Assembly (NCBI RefSeq): GCF_018282095.1
Contig: NZ_CP074126.1
Location: 1,250,501-1,314,500, forward strand
Direction: 5' to 3'
Length of the DNA stretch: 64,000 bases
From: Pseudovibrio brasiliensis
Lineage (GTDB): Bacteria > Pseudomonadota > Alphaproteobacteria > Rhizobiales > Stappiaceae
The notes beneath the pieces are model-generated. The model searched no databases, was not told where the DNA came from, and worked only from the letters and a program-made list of their open reading frames with translations. This document shows positions 20,409 through 29,947 of the stretch, in pieces. Positions within the stretch are counted from its first letter, which is position 1; each line of letters starts with the position of its first letter. The position numbers and the translations under genes are program-made.

Positions 20409-20609
20409 TTAGTAGTTGCTTGTAGGGCGGTATTTGCCTGTGACCGGATCCTGAACCAGACGTGTGTAAGCAGGGTCAACCGGACGCTTGCGAGCAGTTG
20501 CATAGGCAGGCTGTTTCTTGAATGCCATGTTGGAAATTTCCTTCTTTACGGCTTTGTAAAGAGCATATCCACCTGCAATCAAAGCAACAGTTCCCAATAC
20601 CTCAGTCAT
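20409..20609 (-). CDS. Small single-pass membrane protein (66 aa)
   Basis: Starts MTEVLGTVALIAGGYALYKA, a single hydrophobic helix, followed by a Lys-rich segment and a C-terminal YRPTSNY. An AAGGA lies eight bases before ATG 20609; another ATG two codons upstream is too close to it. Similar short helix-plus-basic-tail proteins are common in alphaproteobacteria but have no assigned role. It stands between glyQ and the S49 peptidase on the same strand. Confidence 0.65.
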   Translation of the reverse strand: MTEVLGTVALIAGGYALYKAVKKEISNMAFKKQPAYATARKRPVDPAYTRLVQDPVTGKYRPTSNY

Positions 20610-20681
20610 CTGCATTTTCCTTCCATCACTTATGTGAAGCATTGTTATTTATGGCAATTTTGGCAATCCTATGGAGATTGC

Positions 20682-21542
20682 TCAAAGGCCAAACTTTGCC
20701 CAAAGGCTTTTTTCTTCCAGAGTAGCTAGTGCAGCAGCCGGCAGTGTGCCTGCTGCTTCATTCAAACCACCCTTAAGGCTTGCGCCCGGGATAAAGCGGC
20801 CAAGAAAACGCTTCTTGGTGCCAACAACTTTCACTTTCGTTTCCTTGCCGTACCGCTCATGGATTGTGGAGTGAAGATCACCCAGCCCATCTACTAGGCC
20901 TAGGTCACGTGCCTTCGCTCCAGTCCAGAACAGACCGGAAAACAGGTTGTCCTCATCGCTCAACACGTCACCGCGACGGCTTTTCACCATGTCGATGAAC
21001 ATCTCGTGGATCTCGTGCTGCAAAGTCTTGAGGTGCTCAATGTCCTCTTTGACCTCTGGTGCAAACGGATCCAGCGTCACTTTCTTCTCACCGCTGGTGT
21101 AAACGCGGCGCTGAACGCCAGCTTTTTCCAGAAGCTCGGTGAAACCGAAACCGGCGGAAACAACGCCGATTGAGCCGATGATAGAGGCTGGATCAACGAT
21201 GATATCATCACCAGCCAAAGCAATCATATAACCACCAGAGGCGGCAACATCTTCAACGAATACAAGAACCTGCTTGTTGTTTTCATCCGCCAGCTGACGA
21301 ATACGTTTGAAGATGAGGTGCGACTGTACAGGAGAACCACCAGGTGAGTTGATGGACAAAGCAACAGCCGGAGCTTCTTTAAAGCTAAAGGCCGTTTCCA
21401 GCGCGTCTTCGACACTGCTCAGGTTCAAACCTGATTTCAATGGAGACGCAGCTCCGATAGCACCACTCATACGGACGACGGGAACAACAGGTCTTACTTT
21501 TCCCCACTTGCCCGGAAGGTAGCTGCGCAGCTTCTTCAACAA
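20682..21542 (-). CDS. S49 family serine peptidase (SppA/SohB-like)
   Basis: A 286-residue protease of the ClpP/crotonase fold. SINSPGGSPVQSH near residue 70 forms the oxyanion region, and VEDVAASGGYMIAL near 105 contains the catalytic Ser of S49 peptidases. YTSGEKKVTLDPF near 155 carries the likely catalytic Lys. Family members degrade signal peptides or membrane-associated peptides. No signal anchor is seen, unlike E. coli SppA, so it may be peripheral. The start is TTG 21542, nine bases after AAGGAG. Confidence 0.92.
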   Translation of the reverse strand: MLKKLRSYLPGKWGKVRPVVPVVRMSGAIGAASPLKSGLNLSSVEDALETAFSFKEAPAVALSINSPGGSPVQSHLIFKRIRQLADENNKQVLVFVEDVAASGGYMIALAGDDIIVDPASIIGSIGVVSAGFGFTELLEKAGVQRRVYTSGEKKVTLDPFAPEVKEDIEHLKTLQHEIHEMFIDMVKSRRGDVLSDEDNLFSGLFWTGAKARDLGLVDGLGDLHSTIHERYGKETKVKVVGTKKRFLGRFIPGASLKGGLNEAAGTLPAAALATLEEKSLWAKFGL

Positions 21543-21737
21543 CTCAAAATTCTCCTTTGCGTCGATAACTTATCTGTCGCTGGGTGACCCAGCTCCATCC
21601 AATATAGGCAGCAATCGTCAGGAGAGAAGAGCAATAGCCAAAAGAAATGGCAATTTACGCAATAAAACGCAACTGTGTGATCTCTATAACAAAACTACAC
21701 CTCAAGAACTCAGAGTGTTCATGTGCAGCAGTGGGGA

Positions 21738-22739
21738 TTATTCGGTTGTTTCAAGCTCAGCACGAATCTGGAGCATGTCCCGCCATGCATAGCGTTTCTC
21801 CGCTGGGCTGCGCAGCAGATAGGCAGGATGGTAGGTCGCAATGGCCTTCCGCTGAGTGCCTTCACCGTTATAAGTCAGCCACTTACCGCGCAGCTTGCGA
21901 ATACCGTCACGGGCACCGCTCAGCGTCTTGGCAGAGGCTGCTCCCAGGAACACCACGACCTCAGGATCAACCAGCTCAATCTGTCGCTGAATAAACGGAC
22001 GGCAGATCTCGGTTTCATGCGGAGTGGGGGTGCGGTTCCCCGGAGGGCGCCATGGAACAACGTTGGCTATGTAAACGTTGGAGCGATCAAGCCCGACAGC
22101 CTTGAGCATGCGGTCCAGCAGATGGCCGGAACGCCCAACAAATGGAACGCCCTGAAGATCCTCTTCACGCCCCGGTGCTTCGCCAACAAACATGACACGG
22201 GCCTTGGAACTGCCATCACCAAACACAAGGTTCTTGGCGGTCAGGCGCAGATTGCAGCCCTCAAAACCAGCAAGGATCTTGCGCAACTCATCCAGTGACT
22301 GAGCAGAGCTCGCAGCGCTTCTGGCAGAACCAACAGTCTCAGCATTGGGCACAACAGCATTATCTGCAGCGTTTGGCATGACGGTCTGCACGGCAGATTC
22401 TTTGGCCGCCCGCTGGCGCTCCAGAATCTGCCTTGCTTTCATCTTGTCATCAGCCGAAACGCCATTCTCACGCAGATTGCGCGCCATCTCAGCAGGAGAA
22501 ACGCTAAGGTTCTTCGGTTGGGACTGGGTTGGCTCCGGTGATGCGAAGGAGTTGGCTGGTGCAAAGTTCTGCTGAGGAGCAGGGCGTGCCTGTACTTGTT
22601 TCTCCATCTGAGCCTGCGTTTGCGCAAAGCGATCAATCGGAGCATCTTCCATCGCGCAGTCGACACCGACAGCACTTAAGAACTCCAGATAAGCCTCCAG
22701 CTCGGCGGCATTTGCGACAGGAACTTCAGACATAGCCAT
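21738..22739 (-). CDS. Uracil-DNA glycosylase superfamily protein (family 4-like)
   Basis: Removes uracil from DNA by base excision. The N-terminal 130 residues are a Gln/Ala/Pro-rich extension. The catalytic domain (about 145-330) has motif VGEAPGREEDLQGVPFVGRS and the C-terminal HPAYLLRSP. Family 4 enzymes usually bind a [4Fe-4S] cluster with four Cys. Only two candidate positions are visible here (EGCNLR and EICRPF): the first CxxC has one Cys, and the NVVKCRPPG position reads NVVPWRPPG. The cluster may therefore be lost or altered. Fold assignment is sure; cofactor content is not. Confidence 0.92.
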   Translation of the reverse strand: MAMSEVPVANAAELEAYLEFLSAVGVDCAMEDAPIDRFAQTQAQMEKQVQARPAPQQNFAPANSFASPEPTQSQPKNLSVSPAEMARNLRENGVSADDKMKARQILERQRAAKESAVQTVMPNAADNAVVPNAETVGSARSAASSAQSLDELRKILAGFEGCNLRLTAKNLVFGDGSSKARVMFVGEAPGREEDLQGVPFVGRSGHLLDRMLKAVGLDRSNVYIANVVPWRPPGNRTPTPHETEICRPFIQRQIELVDPEVVVFLGAASAKTLSGARDGIRKLRGKWLTYNGEGTQRKAIATYHPAYLLRSPAEKRYAWRDMLQIRAELETTE

Positions 22740-23124
22740 TTTCTAGTTGTGGCACACAAGAAGGTGCAGATGAAAGGGAGTAACTCTTTTGCAATGCACC
22801 ATAGTTGGGCAATAGCCCGTTTAGCCCTATATTCTATATGAGAGCGCAAGTGTCCAATAGAAAAACGTAAATGCGCTAACTCAATTGGGAACAGTGTAAA
22901 GTCATGCACGTAGATTTGGGGAAATCACAATAAATCCTTGCGGTGTAGGAAGCTTTTTTTATTGGGGTACGCCACGTAATGCACCTTAAAACGCATTGCG
23001 CTATAGTATCCGCTCAATTACACAGAGACTAAATAAAGTTTTGGCACTTGAGGTGCGTGGAATTAATGCGCTGCCACATCATTTGACGCGAAATGAAGTG
23101 GATAAAGTGTAGAGGGAGAATACT
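22740..23124. other. Intergenic region upstream of ETF-ubiquinone oxidoreductase
   Basis: About 385 bp between divergent genes, AT-rich from about 22935 to 23060. It must hold promoters in both directions. No clear operator, riboswitch or small ORF was recognised. Confidence 0.5.
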
Positions 23125-24804
23125 ATGTCTGAAGGGGAAACTCTGGCAGAACGCGAATCCATGGAGTTCGACGTTGTAATTGTGGGTGGCGGTCCTGCAG
23201 GTCTGTCAGCAGCAATCCGGATCAAACAGCAGGCTGCGGAAAAGGGAGAGGATGTCTCCGTTGTTGTGCTGGAAAAAGGATCTGAGATTGGTGCGCACAT
23301 CCTGTCTGGTGCTGTGATCGATCCAATCGGTATTGATCGCCTGATCCCGGATTGGCGCGAAGACGAAAGCGCTCCGATCAAGACACCGGTAACCGCAGAC
23401 CACTTCAACCTGCTTGGCCCTGCCGGTTCCCTTCGCCTGCCAAACTTCCTGATGCCAAAGCTCATGAACAACCATGGCAACTACATTGTGTCTCTGGGCA
23501 ATGTATGTCGCTGGTTGGCGGAAAAAGCAGAAGCGCTCGGCGTGGAAATCTATCCAGGCTTCGCAGCAGCTGAAGTGCTTTACGATGATGCAGGCAAGGT
23601 GATTGGTGTTGCAACGGGTGATATGGGCGTTGCTCGTGATGGCTCTCACAAAGATGGCTACATGCGCGGCATGGCTCTGCTCGGCAAATACACGCTGATC
23701 TCTGAAGGCGTTCGTGGCTCTCTGGCCAAAACCCTGATCGACAAGTTCGATCTGGACCGCGACAGCGATCATCCGAAATACGGTATTGGCATCAAGGAAC
23801 TGTGGGAAGTTGACCCGGCCAAGCACAAAGCTGGTCTGGTGCAGCACTCCATGGGTTGGCCGCTGGATGGCAAAACCCAGGGCGGTTCCTTCCTCTATCA
23901 TCTGGAAGATAATCAGGTAGCCGTTGGGTTCGTTGTGAACCTCAACTACCAGAACCCATACATGTCTCCGTTTGACGAGTTCCAGCGCTTCAAAACCCAC
24001 CCTGCCGTGAAGGACGTTTTTGAAGGCGGCAAGCGCATCTCATACGGCGCACGCGCGATCTCCGAAGGGGGATATCAGTCTGTTCCGAAACTGTCCTTCC
24101 CGGGGGGGCTCATCCTCGGGTGTTCCGCTGGCTTCGTGAACGTGCCACGCATCAAAGGCTCTCACAACGCAGTGCTCTCAGGCATTCTGGCGGCTGACAT
24201 CGTTGTGGAATCTCTTGGCCGCGGTGAAGCAAACGAAGAGCTGGACCAGTACGATATCGCATGGCGCAACTCCGAAATCGGTAAGGATCTCTGGAAGGTA
24301 CGCAATGTTAAGCCGCTGCAGACCAAGTTCGGCAGCTTGATGGGCATGGTCTTCGGTGGTCTGGATATGTGGACCAACGAGCTGTTCGGCTTCTCCTTCT
24401 TCGGCACCGTAAAACACGGCAAGACCGACGCTGCGAGCCTGAAGCCAGCCAAAGACTGCAAGAAGATCAACTACCCGAAACCAGACGGGAAGATCTCCTT
24501 CGACAAGCTGTCTTCTGTCTTCCTCTCCAACACCAACCACGAGGAAGATCAGCCGATCCATCTGAAGCTACGCGACGAAACCTTACAGAAGCTTTCTGAG
24601 CACGATGTCTATGATGGACCGTCGAACCGTTATTGTCCCGCTGGTGTGTATGAGTGGGTGGAAGAAAACGGTGAGCCACCACGCTTCCAGATCAACGCGC
24701 AGAACTGCGTGCACTGTAAGACCTGTGACATCAAAGACCCGAACGGCAACATCACCTGGACCGTTCCGGAAGGCACTGGCGGACCGAACTATCCAAACAT
24801 GTAA
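23125..24804 (+). CDS. Electron transfer flavoprotein-ubiquinone oxidoreductase
   Basis: A membrane-associated enzyme that passes electrons from reduced ETF (from acyl-CoA and amino-acid dehydrogenases) to ubiquinone. The 559 residues match the family. An FAD-binding VVIVGGGPAGLSAAIR lies near residue 18, and the quinone region near residues 110-150. The C-terminal [4Fe-4S] cluster is held by Cys504, Cys528, Cys531 and Cys534 (YCPAG, NCVHCKTC). The gene has a good AGGGAGA Shine-Dalgarno. ETF subunits are not in this window. Confidence 0.97.
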   Translation: MSEGETLAERESMEFDVVIVGGGPAGLSAAIRIKQQAAEKGEDVSVVVLEKGSEIGAHILSGAVIDPIGIDRLIPDWREDESAPIKTPVTADHFNLLGPAGSLRLPNFLMPKLMNNHGNYIVSLGNVCRWLAEKAEALGVEIYPGFAAAEVLYDDAGKVIGVATGDMGVARDGSHKDGYMRGMALLGKYTLISEGVRGSLAKTLIDKFDLDRDSDHPKYGIGIKELWEVDPAKHKAGLVQHSMGWPLDGKTQGGSFLYHLEDNQVAVGFVVNLNYQNPYMSPFDEFQRFKTHPAVKDVFEGGKRISYGARAISEGGYQSVPKLSFPGGLILGCSAGFVNVPRIKGSHNAVLSGILAADIVVESLGRGEANEELDQYDIAWRNSEIGKDLWKVRNVKPLQTKFGSLMGMVFGGLDMWTNELFGFSFFGTVKHGKTDAASLKPAKDCKKINYPKPDGKISFDKLSSVFLSNTNHEEDQPIHLKLRDETLQKLSEHDVYDGPSNRYCPAGVYEWVEENGEPPRFQINAQNCVHCKTCDIKDPNGNITWTVPEGTGGPNYPNM

Positions 24805-24828
24805 GCTGTTGGATAACATCAGAACAAG

Positions 24829-24860
24829 AAAAAGGCCCGGTCATCAGATCGGGCCTTTTT
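24829..24860. terminator. Bidirectional terminator between ETF-QO gene and nadC
   Basis: An 11-bp stem AAAAAGGCCCG / CGGGCCTTTTT with a 10-base loop. The genes converge here. Confidence 0.93.
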
Positions 24861-24889
24861 CAATTCAACTTATCAAACGCTCTGGCGGC

Positions 24890-25753
24890 CTAACCAATCT
24901 CGATATCGAGACCCAGATCCAGAATTGGCGCGGAGTGCGTAATCCAGCCGGAAGAGATGATATCAACGCCAGCCTCGGCGATTTCCTGAACGGTGGAAAG
25001 CGTAACGGTACCAGACGCTTCCAGCACAGCCTGACCATTGTTGATCTCAACGGCCTGCTTGAGCAGATCAGGGCCCATATTGTCCAGCATCACCACATCA
25101 GGTTTGGCTGTCAGGGCTTCTTTCAGCTGGTCCAGTGTGTCCACCTCAACCTCGATGCGCACAAGGTGACCAGCAAAGGCACGCGCGCTCTCGATTGCGG
25201 GAATAACACCGCCAGCCACAGCAATGTGGTTGTCCTTGATCAGGATCGCATCATCCAGACCAAACCGGTGGTTCATACCGCCGCCACAACGCACCGCATA
25301 CTTCTCAAAACTACGCAATCCCGGAGTGGTTTTCCGGGTGCACACAATCGTTGCGTTGGTATGTGAAACTTTGCGTTGAAATGCGTTTGTGGCCGTTGCT
25401 ATGCCGGAAAGGTGGCTCAGAAAGTTCAGCGCCACACGCTCCGCAGTCAAAAGCGCACGAGCAGGACCATGAATGCGGGCAATGATGGTGCCCGGCACCA
25501 ATTTATCCCCGTCTTGCGCCAGCACGGTAACATTGAGGTTCGGGTCCACCTGACGAAACGCAGAAAGAGCCAGATCAATGCCAGCCAGTACGCCGTCCTT
25601 ACGGGCAGCGATCACACCGGTCGCCATTGCCTCAGAAGGAATAGTCGCCTGCGAGGTGATGTCACCTGCACGGCCAAAGTCTTCCAGCAAGGCCGCCTTA
25701 ACAGCGTCATCGACCACGATCAGCGAGAGTTCAGGTAGGGAAGAAGCAATCAT
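24890..25753 (-). CDS. nadC: Nicotinate-nucleotide pyrophosphorylase (carboxylating)
   Basis: Converts quinolinate and PRPP to nicotinate mononucleotide with loss of CO2, the third step of de novo NAD synthesis. 287 residues, normal length. Signatures include NFLSHLSGIATATNAF, CTRKTTPGLR (substrate-binding Lys/Arg), RCGGGMNHRFGLDDAILIKD cited as GGGMNHRFGLDDAILIKDNH, and the C-terminal VMLDNMGPD and LEASGTVTL. Its ATG overlaps the nadB stop by four bases, so translation is coupled. Confidence 0.97.
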   Translation of the reverse strand: MIASSLPELSLIVVDDAVKAALLEDFGRAGDITSQATIPSEAMATGVIAARKDGVLAGIDLALSAFRQVDPNLNVTVLAQDGDKLVPGTIIARIHGPARALLTAERVALNFLSHLSGIATATNAFQRKVSHTNATIVCTRKTTPGLRSFEKYAVRCGGGMNHRFGLDDAILIKDNHIAVAGGVIPAIESARAFAGHLVRIEVEVDTLDQLKEALTAKPDVVMLDNMGPDLLKQAVEINNGQAVLEASGTVTLSTVQEIAEAGVDIISSGWITHSAPILDLGLDIEIG

Positions 25754-27384
25754 AGCATGTCTTCCTCTGCAACAGCCTTCTTACCAAGGTCGCTGGCCAC
25801 AGCATCAGCGGCAAGCTTCTCGATCTGAGCAAGCTTCACATATGAGCGCTTTGCAGCTTCCGCCTTCTGCGGGAAGTCAGAGCGGAAGTGACCGCCACGG
25901 CTTTCTTCACGAAGAAGGGCAGAGCCGGTGATCAGCTTAGCCGCAATCACCATGTTGAGGATGGAGTCACGACGGCACAGCTTCTCAGCATTGTGCAGGC
26001 GTGCAAGCGTCGTGGTCAGACCTTCCGCATCACGCACAACACCAACATTGCGGGACATGAGGGAGCGAACCAGAGACACCACTGCGCGCTCCTGAGGATT
26101 GCGCTTGGAAGCCTGATCTTCGCTGTCATCAATCTCAGCCCAATGATGCACCCGGTGATGTGGCATGAGCGCTTGAATGTCTTCTGCAATGCGCGCCGCA
26201 AACACAACAGCTTCCAGCAGAGAGTTGGAGGCAAGACGGTTTGCGCCATGTGCGCCTGTCGCAGCAACTTCACCAGCAGCCCAAAGATTGTCGACGGAGG
26301 TACGGCCAGACGCATCAGTCAGCACGCCGCCCATATGATAGTGCGCAGCCGGAGCAACCGGGATCAAACCGTTGATCGGATCAATGCCGGCTTTCTGACA
26401 AGCTGCATAAACGCGGGTGAAATGCTCAGGGAAGCTCGCGCCAATAGCCTCACGGCAATCAAGGAACGCACCGCGACCAGCAGCAATCTCAGTGTGGATC
26501 GCGCGAGCCACAATATCGCGTGGAGCTAATTCCAGATCTGGATGAAGGCCTTCCATGAAGCGGCGGCCATCATTGTTGACGAGGATCGCGCCATCTCCGC
26601 GGATTGCTTCACTGGCAAGCGGGGCAGGATCCAGATCAACATCCAGAGCGGTTGGGTGGAACTGAACAAACTCAGCATCAGAAACCAGCGCACCGGCACG
26701 GGCCGCCATGGCAAGACCATGGCCGTTTGCTTCACCCGGGTTGGTGGTGGTGGAATAAAGATGTCCAACACCGCCGGATGCCAGCACAACAGCCTTCGCC
26801 GGAATGGTGATGCGCTGTGTACCGCCACGACGACGCGCGGTGATACCGGTAACATAACGGCCTTCGGTGATCAGCTGACAGCCAATGTAACCTTCGATGA
26901 TGCGGATAGACGGTGTCTTATAGGCCGCATCAACAAGCGCCTGCATGATCGCTTCACCAGCCATGTCGCCGCGCACACGCACAACACGGTGGCTGGAGTG
27001 AGCAGCTTCACGGGAAAGCGCCAGCTTGCCAGCAAGGTCTTTGTCAAACGGAACGCCATAATCCAGCAGATCGTGAATGCGGTCAGACGCTTCACGGGTC
27101 ATGCCTTCAACAACAGCTTCTTCGCAGATGCCATCACCGGCAGTCAGCGTGTCCTGTGTGTGGGCTAAGTGGTGGTCACCCTCAGCCACAGCAGCAGCAA
27201 TGCCACCTTGCGCCCACGCAGAAGATGTGCCGCCGCCGATTGGAGCGTTGGTCACAATGGTCACTGGCCGCGGCGCAAGTTTAAGCGCACAAAACAGGCC
27301 AGCAAGGCCGCCACCTAAGATAACAACATCATCCACGCCGTTCAGAGCAACAGCAGGGGCGAGAGAAGAACCGAACTGAGACAT
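25750..27384 (-). CDS. nadB: L-aspartate oxidase
   Basis: Oxidises aspartate to iminoaspartate with FAD, the first step of de novo NAD synthesis. 544 residues. DVVILGGGLAGLFCALKLA near residue 18 binds FAD; SSAWAQGGIAAA and HGANRLASNSLLEAVVFAAR are characteristic, and the central EAIRGDGAILVNNDGRRFM carries an active-site Arg. It overlaps nadC and lies 110 bp after nadA. A hairpin stands in the nadA-nadB gap. Confidence 0.97.
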   Translation of the reverse strand: MSQFGSSLAPAVALNGVDDVVILGGGLAGLFCALKLAPRPVTIVTNAPIGGGTSSAWAQGGIAAAVAEGDHHLAHTQDTLTAGDGICEEAVVEGMTREASDRIHDLLDYGVPFDKDLAGKLALSREAAHSSHRVVRVRGDMAGEAIMQALVDAAYKTPSIRIIEGYIGCQLITEGRYVTGITARRRGGTQRITIPAKAVVLASGGVGHLYSTTTNPGEANGHGLAMAARAGALVSDAEFVQFHPTALDVDLDPAPLASEAIRGDGAILVNNDGRRFMEGLHPDLELAPRDIVARAIHTEIAAGRGAFLDCREAIGASFPEHFTRVYAACQKAGIDPINGLIPVAPAAHYHMGGVLTDASGRTSVDNLWAAGEVAATGAHGANRLASNSLLEAVVFAARIAEDIQALMPHHRVHHWAEIDDSEDQASKRNPQERAVVSLVRSLMSRNVGVVRDAEGLTTTLARLHNAEKLCRRDSILNMVIAAKLITGSALLREESRGGHFRSDFPQKAEAAKRSYVKLAQIEKLAADAVASDLGKKAVAEEDML

Positions 27385-27428
27385 TTCAGAGATTATTCCA
27401 GACTATGGGGACCTGATCTAAAAGGCCC

Positions 27429-27449
27429 GCTGCCTTTTTTGCAGGCAGC
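27429..27449 (-). terminator. Hairpin in the nadA-nadB gap
   Basis: On the minus strand GCTGCCT pairs with AGGCAGC around a 7-base loop and is followed by GGGCCTTTTAG. It could be a partial terminator or a processing site that sets the nadA to nadBC ratio. No strong U-run follows the stem directly. Confidence 0.4.
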
Positions 27450-27494
27450 AGGGTGCACTGAAGACTTTTCAATAAGCCAGCTACACGAAAGCCT

Positions 27495-28616
27495 CTAGTT
27501 CTTCAAGTTGATCATGCGTTCTACGGAGGCGCGGGCGCGATCGGCCACACTTTCATCAACAATCACCTCACCGGACATGTCGAGCAGACAATCCAGAATC
27601 TTGGTCAGGGTGATGCGCTTCATGTGTGGGCATAGGTTACACGGACGGATGTAGTTTACACCCGGAGTGGACGCAGCCACGTTGTCTGCCATGGAGCACT
27701 CGGTGATCATCATCACCTTCTCAGGGCTGTTGTCCTTCACCCAGTCGATCATGTGAGAGGTAGAGCCAGCAAAGTCCGCCTCTGCCACCACTTCCGGCGG
27801 GCACTCAGGGTGTGCGATGATCTTCACGTCAGGATCAATCGCGCGGTAATCGCGCAGCTCTTCAGCCGTAAAGCGCTCATGCACCTCGCAGGAACCCGCA
27901 TAGGTCAGCACGTCCACATCAGTCTGGTTGTTTACGTTCGCAGCAAGGTATTGATCCGGGATCAGCAGAACCTTGTTGGTGCCCATGGCCTCAACAACCT
28001 GAACGGCGTTGGAAGAGGTGCAGCAGATATCGCACTCAGCCTTAACATCAGCAGAGGTGTTCACATAGGTGATGATCGGAACGCCCGGATTGGCTTCGCG
28101 CAACTTGCGCACATCTGCACCAGTGATGGATTCAGCAAGAGAACAACCGGCATCCATATCCGGGATCAAAACGGTCTTCTCAGGGGAGAGGATCTTGGAG
28201 GTCTCGGCCATGAAGTGCACGCCGCATTGCACGATGACCTGAGCTTCTGTCTTCGCAGCTTCTTTCGCCAACTGCAGGCTGTCGCCAACAATGTCAGCCA
28301 CACCGTGGAAGATGTCCGGTGTCATGTAGTTGTGTGCCAGAATGACAGCGTTGCGCTCTTTTTTCACTTTGTTGATCGCAAAGATCAGCGGTGCAAGCGC
28401 AGCCCATTCGATAGCTGGAATAAAGTCCTTCACCTTCTCATAGGCTTCAGCGGTCGCTTCAGCCACTTCAGGTGTGTAGGCAAGGTCTGGTCGCTCCAGT
28501 GGCGCATAGCGCTCGTTTGCTGGCACACCAGCCTGAACAGCAGCACCATCAATGCCGGCAGCAATGTCTTTGACAGCTGGGCTGTCTGTTTCAGCGAATG
28601 TAGTCGTGGCGGACAT
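27495..28616 (-). CDS. nadA: Quinolinate synthase
   Basis: Condenses iminoaspartate with dihydroxyacetone phosphate to quinolinate, the second step of de novo NAD synthesis. 373 residues. The three [4Fe-4S] Cys contexts are [21 protein letters not shown] and [31 protein letters not shown] cited as [12 protein letters not shown] binds substrate. AAGGGA lies seven bases before the ATG. The first gene of nadABC, it follows two palindromic sites that fit NadQ control. Confidence 0.97.
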   Translation of the reverse strand: MSATTTFAETDSPAVKDIAAGIDGAAVQAGVPANERYAPLERPDLAYTPEVAEATAEAYEKVKDFIPAIEWAALAPLIFAINKVKKERNAVILAHNYMTPDIFHGVADIVGDSLQLAKEAAKTEAQVIVQCGVHFMAETSKILSPEKTVLIPDMDAGCSLAESITGADVRKLREANPGVPIITYVNTSADVKAECDICCTSSNAVQVVEAMGTNKVLLIPDQYLAANVNNQTDVDVLTYAGSCEVHERFTAEELRDYRAIDPDVKIIAHPECPPEVVAEADFAGSTSHMIDWVKDNSPEKVMMITECSMADNVAASTPGVNYIRPCNLCPHMKRITLTKILDCLLDMSGEVIVDESVADRARASVERMINLKN

Positions 28617-28650
28617 GCGCTATCCCTTGTTCTGCCGGTCTTTAGCCGGA

Positions 28651-28671
28651 TTATACTCAGTGTGAGTATAA
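28651..28671. promoter_or_regulatory. Perfect palindrome upstream of nadA, candidate NadQ operator
   Basis: A perfect 9-bp inverted repeat TTATACTCA-GTG-TGAGTATAA, 35 bp upstream of the nadA ATG, well placed to block transcription. The NadQ-type regulator gene is in this window at 34175. Site-regulator pairing is inference based on what is known of alphaproteobacterial nad regulation. Confidence 0.75.
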
Positions 28672-28713
28672 GGGGTCTATAAAAAAACACGGCTAGAAAG
28701 CCGATGCCAACCC

Positions 28714-28734
28714 TTATGCTCATTTTGAGTTTTT
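28714..28734. promoter_or_regulatory. Second, imperfect copy of the nadA palindrome
   Basis: TTATGCTCA-TTT-TGAGTTTTT keeps the central CTCA-N3-TGAG. Its centre lies 63 bp from the first site, about six helical turns, so two bound dimers would sit on the same DNA face. Confidence 0.55.
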
Positions 28735-28857
28735 ATAGACCTCTTCCCTCGCGTCGACAACCTATTCTTTTGCCGTATGCATATAACCCCTGCGTTTAAG
28801 CTGGAAACAGGCTTACAAAATAGCCACTTAATTTGTTAAATTTGCAGGGTACAAACA

Positions 28858-28903
28858 ACAAAAGCCCGGCGGGTCTGCTCATTTGCAAGAACCGCCGGGC
28901 TTT
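28858..28903 (-). terminator. Terminator of the exported-protein gene at 28933
   Basis: A 12-bp stem AAAGCCCGGCGG / CCGCCGGGCTTT with a 19-base loop, followed on the minus strand by CTTTTGTTG. Confidence 0.85.
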
Positions 28904-28932
28904 AAAATTCTCGTCAGAGCAGGGGACTGCTC

Positions 28933-29625
28933 TTACTTGGCAGGGACATAGCTGGATGGATTGCCATCAGTGCCCTGGTTGACCATGTAGTACTGGTTTT
29001 CGCCGGTGTCGAACACGAGGAAACCATCCTGATCAGCAGGCTTGGTCTGAGTGCCCCATGGAGACTGGATGGTCACTTCAGCAGCTGGCTCATAGCCAAT
29101 TGCGGACATACGAACCATCTCGACAGGAACAGTCTTCAGCGCGCCGGTCAGGCCAGCGTCTTTTGCGTTAAACATCGCCAGCACTTCCGGAGCCATGTCC
29201 AGACGCTTCACAAGGCGGGTGTTTTTGGCAGCAACTTCTTCCAGACCAACCATCTCATACTTGGAATCGAAGGTTCCTTTGCCAATCACGTAAAAGTCAG
29301 GGCCGGTCTTGCTCATCTGCAGCGCAACAACAGAACCAACATTCTTCGCGATGTAAGCATCGTCATAGCTGGTGGTGTCCACGGAACCCAGAGGGCCGCG
29401 GATCGCTTCTGGCAGGTCAGCCAGTGTGTCACCAGTGATCTTCCAGCCAAGGATCGGACGGTCTTTGATGTAAAGCTCTTTGGATGGTGCATGCTTTTCA
29501 ACGCGTGCAGTCAGCTCTTCCTGACTCTGAACATCGTCCTGAGCAGATGCAGCCAGAGGTGCGCTTACAGCAAAAGCAAGCAGGCCCGCTGCGAGGGTTT
29601 TTCCGAAAGAAAATGAGTAGGTCAT
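28933..29625 (-). CDS. Exported hypothetical protein
   Basis: A 230-residue protein with a clear signal peptide (AAGLLAFAVSAPLAASA, cleavage after ASA near residue 28), so periplasmic or secreted. The mature part is mixed alpha/beta and ends with strand-like stretches such as GFLVFDTGENQYYMVNQG. No metal or catalytic motif stands out. It may belong to a conserved alphaproteobacterial exported family, which I cannot name with certainty. It stands alone between its own terminator and a divergent MFS gene. Confidence 0.8.
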   Translation of the reverse strand: MTYSFSFGKTLAAGLLAFAVSAPLAASAQDDVQSQEELTARVEKHAPSKELYIKDRPILGWKITGDTLADLPEAIRGPLGSVDTTSYDDAYIAKNVGSVVALQMSKTGPDFYVIGKGTFDSKYEMVGLEEVAAKNTRLVKRLDMAPEVLAMFNAKDAGLTGALKTVPVEMVRMSAIGYEPAAEVTIQSPWGTQTKPADQDGFLVFDTGENQYYMVNQGTDGNPSSYVPAK

Positions 29626-29947
29626 GGTCGGCCCCTAAATGTAGATGGGGGAATTAGGTCAGGAGCCAAATTAAAGTCAAGCGTCTCTGCGAGTTTCGCT
29701 AGCAATTTGAAATATATTAGTATTCTCACATATATGAGTGTCTGAATTTTGGGTTGCATCTGAGCAAAATGCCTTAGGGGTAAAAACTCATTCCATTTAC
29801 TGATGGATGACCTAAGTAATTTCAATTATTGCAGAGTGTGATTTTGGATTACACCTGATTACTCCCCCGCTGCTCAGCGAAAAATACCGACCTCATTGAT
29901 CCGGCAACCAGTCGTACACCCGTCTGGATGCAGGAAAGGAAGCTGCA
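29626..29947. other. AT-rich intergenic region between divergent genes
   Basis: About 320 bp, notably AT-rich around 29690-29850. It probably contains two promoters. No clear palindromic operator or small ORF was recognised. Confidence 0.5.
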
